Assembly: GCA_016802295.1 (NCBI GenBank)
Contig: JAESIW010000118.1
Location: 1,205,928 to 1,269,927 of the forward strand
Origin: Brachionus rotundiformis
Taxonomy: Eukaryota > Rotifera > Eurotatoria > Ploima > Brachionidae
Direction of reading: 5' to 3'
Length of the DNA stretch: 64,000 nucleotides
The notes under the pieces are model-generated. The model ran no database searches. It saw nothing but the letters and a program-made list of their open reading frames with translations, and was not told where the DNA came from. This document shows positions 61,009-64,000 of this stretch, in pieces. Made by a program: the position numbers and the translations under genes. The first letter of the stretch is position 1; the number at the start of each line of letters is the position of its first letter.

Positions 61009-62546
61009 ATGATGAAAATAGATGGCAGCACAAAAAATCTAAACAAGACCTTGTTTGGTAAAATTCTAAAACCAAATTCTGAAAATAAAGTTTCTGATGT
61101 GCCAAGTGAAGTTGAAAACTTTTCAAACCGGAATACAAATTGTAAACTTCCTGGTATTTATAAAAATATTATGGCATATCCTCTGATGCTGATGAGAATA
61201 ATTGGTCTTTGGCATAGAAAGAGTGATAAATGGTATATTAAAGTGTATCCTGCGCTTATTTTAATGCTTCATTGGCTTAATTTCGCTCGTTTATTTAGTT
61301 TTTTTGAATTTTGGTACGGTCAGTCCGAATCTTTATCAGTTGATTTGGTTTATAAAATAATCTTAATTTTATGGCAATTTACAATCGTACTTACTGGAAC
61401 AATTTTCTTCATTAATCAAGAAAAAGCCTCTAGAGAAAATAAATTAGTTCAAGAGATATCATTCAATTTAGAAAAATACTGTGATCAAAAAGTGAAAATC
61501 TTAAAACGCAAAATTATGGTATATTTTTTGCTTGGCTTTGTTTTAGCCATTGTAAGCTCATCAAGCGTATCAATTAGTTACTTTGGTCCTGATTACTTTT
61601 TCCAAGCATTCTCTTTAATATTGACCCCATTTCATAAACAATCATGGTCCAAACAAAATGTTCCATATAAATTGCTTAATAATATTCTTTTAATTTACTC
61701 GAATTTTTTTTGGATAATATCGATTGCCAATTATTTGGCACATTGCGAAATGGTCTGCTTTATTTTTGAGAATTTTAATAAAGATTTCAGGAACATGGTA
61801 AATAAGCACACCTTGATCACTCACAAGCAATTTTTGTCTGATAAAAATTATGAAATTGAAGATAAATTTGATGAGTTGAGGAAAAGGCATTTAAAAATAT
61901 GCAAAATAATCCAACTAATGAACAAATGCTACCAAGAAATCATTGGAATGATTGTTTTTACTTATTTGGGTGAAATTTTAATGTTGCTTTACATAATTAC
62001 CGACTGGAATGGTAACTGTATTGATGGAATAATGGGTATTTTGTATCCATTTTGGACCATATGCGCTCTTGTCATAATTTCACTGACTGTAATTTTTGCA
62101 TCAAGAGTCCAAGAGAATTTTTCTGAAATTTTAGAAGACTTGCTTGAAGTCAACATAGAGGAATTTACCAACAGTTTATGTTTTAAAGTAAATTTTTATT
62201 TTATTGTATGAAAAATAGATAATAGAACTAATTGCATTTGAATTTGTTTAAGATCAATCTAATGATAAACAAGCTCACGTATTGTATTCCTTTTTTGACA
62301 GCATTCGGACTAATAAATATAAGTATTTAATTGAATTTCGCAAAATTTTATTATTTTTTCTTTTATTTCTAGGCAAACAATTTATATTAAGCGTAAATTA
62401 TAATTCTTAACATTTAAAATTTATTGATATATTTTTATTAATAGATATATGGAACTTTATTGTCATATTTTATTGTTCTATATCAATTAAAAACTCCTAA
62501 TCAAAATTCAATCTGTCAACAAAAGTCAAACACAACACAAATATAA
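61009..62546 (+). CDS. Gustatory receptor-like protein
   Basis: Four exons (61009-62187, 62253-62322, 62373-62392, 62445-62546) join in phase to 456 residues. Hydrophobic helices are spread along it, including IILILWQFTIVLTGTIFF, IMVYFLLGFVLAIVSS, IYSNFFWIISIANYLAH, MIVFTYLGEILMLLYIITDW and YPFWTICALVIISLTVIFAS. The last two short exons give the family ending: FGLINI, KQFILS, then GTLLSYFIVLYQL, a variant of the TYhhhhhQF motif (h, hydrophobic) in the seventh helix. The arrangement of one long exon followed by three short phase-conserved C-terminal exons is typical of arthropod Gr genes. It is a ligand-gated cation channel of chemosensory neurons. The ligand is not known. It lies between the two PI-synthase copies. 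Confidence 0.8.
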
Positions 62547-63238
62547 AAATTCATTGGAAAAACAATTAAAAAAATTATATTAAATTTTAATATTTTAATA
62601 AAAATAATCATTATCTAAAATAGAAAAACTTTAAAATCGTAATTATAACTGGATTTTTGTTTACTTTATAAAAAACAATTAAGAATGACTAAACAATATA
62701 TTCAAAAGTAGACTTATTTAGGTCAATTTATTGTTGAAATAAAATTAATTTTCTCACCTGAGTTCCAAAATTTTCAAGAATCTACTGTTAATTTTATACA
62801 TACAGAAATATTTAAAAAAATACCTCACTTAAAGAGAGTGACCATGGCACTTTAGAATACCCAGTTCAGCTAATTATTAAAATTAAAAATTCGAATCATC
62901 AATTTATTTTTTATTCACATGATTTATTTTCTTAGATCTAATGTTCATAGCATATTTTATTATTTTATGACCTTAAACATTATTTAAAACTAATACAAAT
63001 GATAAAATCATTCAAGGGTAAATTAGGAAAATTTAATTTTAAATTAAAACATTTTGAAGCGATAAAATAATACCAATTTTTATAAACTCTATTTTAAGTG
63101 AAAAAAAATTATGTTTTTTATTCAAAAAATTAAAAATAAAAAACCAAATTTTTTTTTCTTTTATTTTATTTTATAAAGCAATTAATTTGGAAAAAGTGTA
63201 AAATTTTTAATTAGAATAAAATTTGTTTCAGGATAAAA
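62547..63238. other. Intergenic before PI-synthase copy 2
   Basis: No coding sequence is visible in this A+T-rich DNA. It probably contains the promoter of copy 2. Confidence 0.4.
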
Positions 63239-64000
63239 ATGATTTTCAAAACAATTTATTACGTTCCAAATTTGATGAATTATGTCCGAATAATAATTAT
63301 AATTTGTATGTTGGTAAAAATGCGCAGTCGACCATTCACCGCATTCGTGTTGTGCTTAATATCAGGCATGATTAATTGGTATGATGGAACAATAGCACGC
63401 CATTTAGATCAAACATCTCAATACGGACACATACTCGACATGTCTCTGGACCGACTTACCAATTCGGCTCAAATGGTCACTCTGGCCTTGTTTTATCCAG
63501 ATTATTGGTTATTTTTTTTCAGCGTTTTGTCTGTGGACACAATTCGTGATTTTTCCAAAGTAATCGGACAATACCATCAATTTTTGGTTCATTCAATTAC
63601 CAGTGATTTAAAGTTGGACCAAATAACAGATGACATTCGTGGCAGACTTGGACTTTCCATTAGTCCAATATCTTCAGTAAAAGAACCAAGTATTCAAAAT
63701 ATTCAAAATATTGATTATTTAGAAATTTTAACTCAAAAATTTTATAAATATGTATGGTTTTCTAGTGATCTTTATTTTTGGCTACTTTATTTTAATCGAT
63801 TCATAATTAGTAATAATTCCGAGTTAATTATTAAAAATACAAATATAATTTATTCAAAAAATGTGACCAGCATGACCAAAATAATTAATTTTTTATTCCT
63901 GGATTCGTTGAGAAATTACTTGGAAGAAAAAATGATTGATTATATTCCCACGAAGACAAAATTTTTAAGCTATTTTAAATGCTTTTTTAGGATTTTTATC
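63239..64000 (+). CDS. Phosphatidylinositol synthase-like, copy 2 (partial at window end)
   Basis: An open frame from the ATG at 63239 that runs off the window. It is colinear with copy 1 (YVPNLMNYVRIIIIICMLVK; PFTAFVLCLISGMINWYDG; YVWFSSDLYFWLLYFN). The catalytic signature reads N46-WY-DG-TI-AR-(8)-G-HIL-D-MSL-D, so the first metal-binding aspartate is asparagine. Bases 63437-63592 are identical to 60056-60211 of copy 1, while the flanking codons differ widely. The open frame argues against a simple pseudogene, but the Asn46 change predicts weak or no catalysis by analogy with the family. The 3' end is not in view. Confidence 0.78.
   Translation, partial: MIFKTIYYVPNLMNYVRIIIIICMLVKMRSRPFTAFVLCLISGMINWYDGTIARHLDQTSQYGHILDMSLDRLTNSAQMVTLALFYPDYWLFFFSVLSVDTIRDFSKVIGQYHQFLVHSITSDLKLDQITDDIRGRLGLSISPISSVKEPSIQNIQNIDYLEILTQKFYKYVWFSSDLYFWLLYFNRFIISNNSELIIKNTNIIYSKNVTSMTKIINFLFLDSLRNYLEEKMIDYIPTKTKFLSYFKCFFRIFI

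Noticed and set aside
1..64000. CRISPR array, bacterial operon or phage island
   Set aside because: No regularly spaced repeats or prokaryotic genes occur; the spliced genes show nuclear eukaryotic DNA throughout.

Overview
This is a nuclear eukaryotic sequence, roughly 75% A+T, with mostly short introns (about 45-100 bp, GT..AG). It looks like an animal, most likely an arthropod, because it carries an insect-type gustatory receptor, a mariner transposon, Spire and an insulin-like peptide. The very short introns and high A+T would fit a small-genome arthropod such as a mite, but the species cannot be fixed from the sequence.

Layout. 1-6.3 kb: a multi-exon secreted amphipathic protein (+), then AGXT2 and KLHDC4 (both -). 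6.3-20 kb: an intronless secreted Cys-rich protein (+), the actin nucleator Spire (-), a 4.1-kb gene desert, and a coiled-coil gene (-) interrupted by an artificial gap. 20-30.5 kb: a dense cluster with TGFBRAP1/VPS3 (+), CHMP6 (+), an EGF-repeat membrane protein (-), a shortened NXF mRNA-export factor (+), CFDP1/BCNT (+) and an intronless secreted protein (-). 30.5-35.4 kb: a repeat-rich island with a GC-richer repeat, a defective mariner with intact terminal inverted repeats, and a gap inside it. 35.4-46 kb: PGP-type HAD phosphatase (+), TAK1/MAP3K7 (+), the HECT ligase UBE3B (-, with a gap in its first exon) and a CNBD2-like protein (-). 46.5-54.5 kb: tRNA-Ser(UGA), an intronless disordered protein, IPMK (-), HSD17B8 (+) and perilipin (+). 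54.5-64 kb: an unusually GC-rich exon, a decayed fragment of a perilipin exon, an insulin-like peptide, and two phosphatidylinositol-synthase-like genes flanking a gustatory receptor.

Most genes are single-copy housekeeping genes with no operon-like logic. Some fall in the same pathways: TGFBRAP1 and CHMP6 in the endosomal route, and IPMK and the PI synthases in inositol and phosphoinositide supply. These are probably coincidental neighbours.

The most notable points are as follows. (1) The two PI-synthase paralogues share a 156-bp stretch that is identical while the flanks have diverged, which suggests recent gene conversion. The downstream copy has lost the first catalytic aspartate (Asp46 to Asn). 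(2) An NXF gene lacks the RRM and LRR domains but keeps NTF2-like and UBA domains. (3) An insulin-like gene was not obvious as one reading frame because an intron splits the A chain from the B chain, and it has a long polybasic N-terminal propeptide. (4) All three runs of N are flanked by duplicated sequence, so they look like unmerged haplotypes or repeat misjoins rather than true gaps.
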